Shown here piece by piece: positions 60,618 through 64,000 of a DNA stretch of 64,000 nucleotides. The notes beneath the pieces were generated by a model. It worked only from the letters and a program-made list of their open reading frames with translations. It was not told where the DNA came from and did not search any database. The stretch lies in contig CM044321.1 of NCBI GenBank assembly GCA_024291935.2, forward strand, positions 62,614,985 through 62,678,984. The letters run 5' to 3'. Within the stretch, counting starts at the first letter, position 1, and every line of letters begins with the position of its first letter. The position numbers and the translations under genes are program-made. The DNA is from Okapia johnstoni (taxonomy: Eukaryota; Chordata; Mammalia; Artiodactyla; Giraffidae).

Positions 60618-60960
60618 TCTTGCTGTTAAGTTGCTAAGTTGAATCCGACTTTTTGCAACCCCATGGACTTGCAGCATGCCAGGCTTCCTTGACCTTCACC
60701 ATCTCCCAGAGTTTGCTCAGACTCATGTCCTTTGAGTCGGTGATGCTATCCAGCCATCTCATCCTCTGTTGTCCCCTTCTCCTCCTGACCTCCATCTTTC
60801 CCAGCATCAGGTTCTTTTCCAATGAGTCAGCTCTTTGAATCAGGTGGCCAAAGTAGTGGAGCTTCAGCTTCATCATGAGTCCTTCCAATGACTATTTTGG
60901 GCTGATTTCCTTTAGGATTGACTACTTTGATCTCTTGACAGTCCATGGAACTCTCAAGAG
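60618..60960 (-). mobile_element. Short BovB 3' end, antisense
   Basis: Reversed BovB 3' terminal part: TTGCTAAGTTGAATCCGACT to GGAACTCTCAAGAGC. Minus strand 60888-60634 carries the [10 protein letters not shown] segment. The possible duplication AATAGTG is weak. Confidence 0.88.
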
Positions 60961-61673
60961 CTTTAGGCCTATTAAATAGTGCCTATTAAATTGTTTTTGT
61001 CTTTACCATCCCTAGAGAATAACACAAAGGAAATTGTTTGTAAGCACATTGGTGACCTGATTCATTGGGAAGCATTTTTTTTCTAATAAACAGTGATGTT
61101 AGCAAGGGAACATCTCTTATCATCTGAAAGATATACTCTAAAGGGATAGATGAAAAGAGAAAGCTGAGAGGATACCTCTCTTATGTTCAGCTGCCACCTT
61201 TAATCATAGGTTGGATCTTAGGGCTGCAGAAGATAAAACACAAACAAGCCAAAAACCTGAGTGAGGAATTTAAAAACTTGTACTGCAGAGGAAGATCTGG
61301 GGTTTAAAGCAAATCATTAACTATTTTTCAGCGTCTTTCTTATTATTTAGGCAGGCCACATCACTGGAAAAGAAAAGCAAAGATTGTCAGAAAAGAAGTT
61401 GGGAGCAAGAAAGACTTTTATCAAGGGTTTTCATAGGCATTGAGTTTAAGATTTCATAAAATGTCACAATACAGATAAAACAAAGAATACTGTGTCATTC
61501 TATTGCAGTTTTTGGGTTTTTTTAATCTAATTTTTTCTTGTCTTTGGAGGGGAAAAACTGCATCTGTCATGGAAGAAAAAAAAAAAACCCTGGCAAAAGA
61601 TGTATGAATCTTGTTCAACATTGCTGTAGCACGTTGTTTTAAATCACAGGCTTGAGCAAATGAAGAACGCCTC
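60961..61673. other. Intronic sequence before TRPC4 second coding exon
   Basis: No repeat recognised. A-run at 61577-61587. Confidence 0.45.
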
Positions 61674-61701
61674 GTGACCTCTACTTTCTTCTTCTTTCTA
61701 G
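61674..61701 (+). other. TRPC4: 3' splice site of TRPC4 second coding exon
   Basis: Branch-like GTGAC (A at 61677) 24 bases before the AG. Pyrimidine tract CTCTACTTTCTTCTTCTTTC then TAG/GTG. Confidence 0.9.

Positions 61702-64000
<2,299 letters not shown>

Larger units (their letters stand above)
28900..61701 (+). other. TRPC4: TRPC4 intron after first coding exon, 32.8 kb
   Basis: Bounded by CAG/GTACTT at 28899/28900 and TTTCTAG/GTG at 61701/61702. Phase 0, so the exons join Q126 to V127. It is filled with BovB, Bov-A, L1, L2 and MIR elements and microsatellites, listed separately. If retained, translation would continue 29 codons to a TAG at 28987. No additional coding exon recognised. Confidence 0.95.

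Overview
The window is AT-rich, intron-dominated mammalian DNA from a ruminant. The evidence is about 26 tRNA-headed or headless Bov-A SINEs (Bov-tA/Bov-A2), seven BovB (RTE) LINE copies, cetartiodactyl CHR SINEs and a bovine-type L1 3' end. Bos is the best guess. Species cannot be settled by reading alone.

The only host protein-coding gene I can support is TRPC4, on the + strand. Its first coding exon is 28496-28899 (initiator ATG at 28522, residues 1-126) and the next exon is 61702-62220 (residues 127-299). Both exons are in phase 0 and have canonical splice sites. Together they encode the cytosolic ankyrin-repeat part and the start of the linker-helix (TRP_2) region of a receptor-operated Ca2+-permeable cation channel. 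Positions 1-28495 lie upstream (5' intron; no earlier exon recognised), 28900-61701 is a 32.8 kb intron, and 62221-64000 begins the next intron. The membrane segments and pore lie beyond the window.

Layout: 1-6 kb holds Bov-tA copies inside an old L1-like 3' end. A three-layer nest (old repeat, then Bov-tA, then L1) occupies 7.0-9.35 kb. A repeat-poor unique block follows at 9.35-12.35 kb. A nearly full-length BovB whose 5' half is inverted (twin priming) lies at 17.68-21.01 kb. From 21 to 28 kb the DNA is mostly unique. The big intron carries six 5'-truncated BovB copies (five antisense), SINE clusters at 36-41 kb and 52-59 kb, several L1, L2 and MIR relics, and microsatellites.

I found no tRNA or rRNA gene, CRISPR array, operon or novel gene system. 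The notable signals are structural: two short local duplications that look like template-copied insertions, the twin-primed BovB with matching target-site duplication, coincident BovB 5'-truncation points, inverted repeat pairs in the TRPC4 pre-mRNA, and a two-codon upstream ORF touching the TRPC4 start codon.
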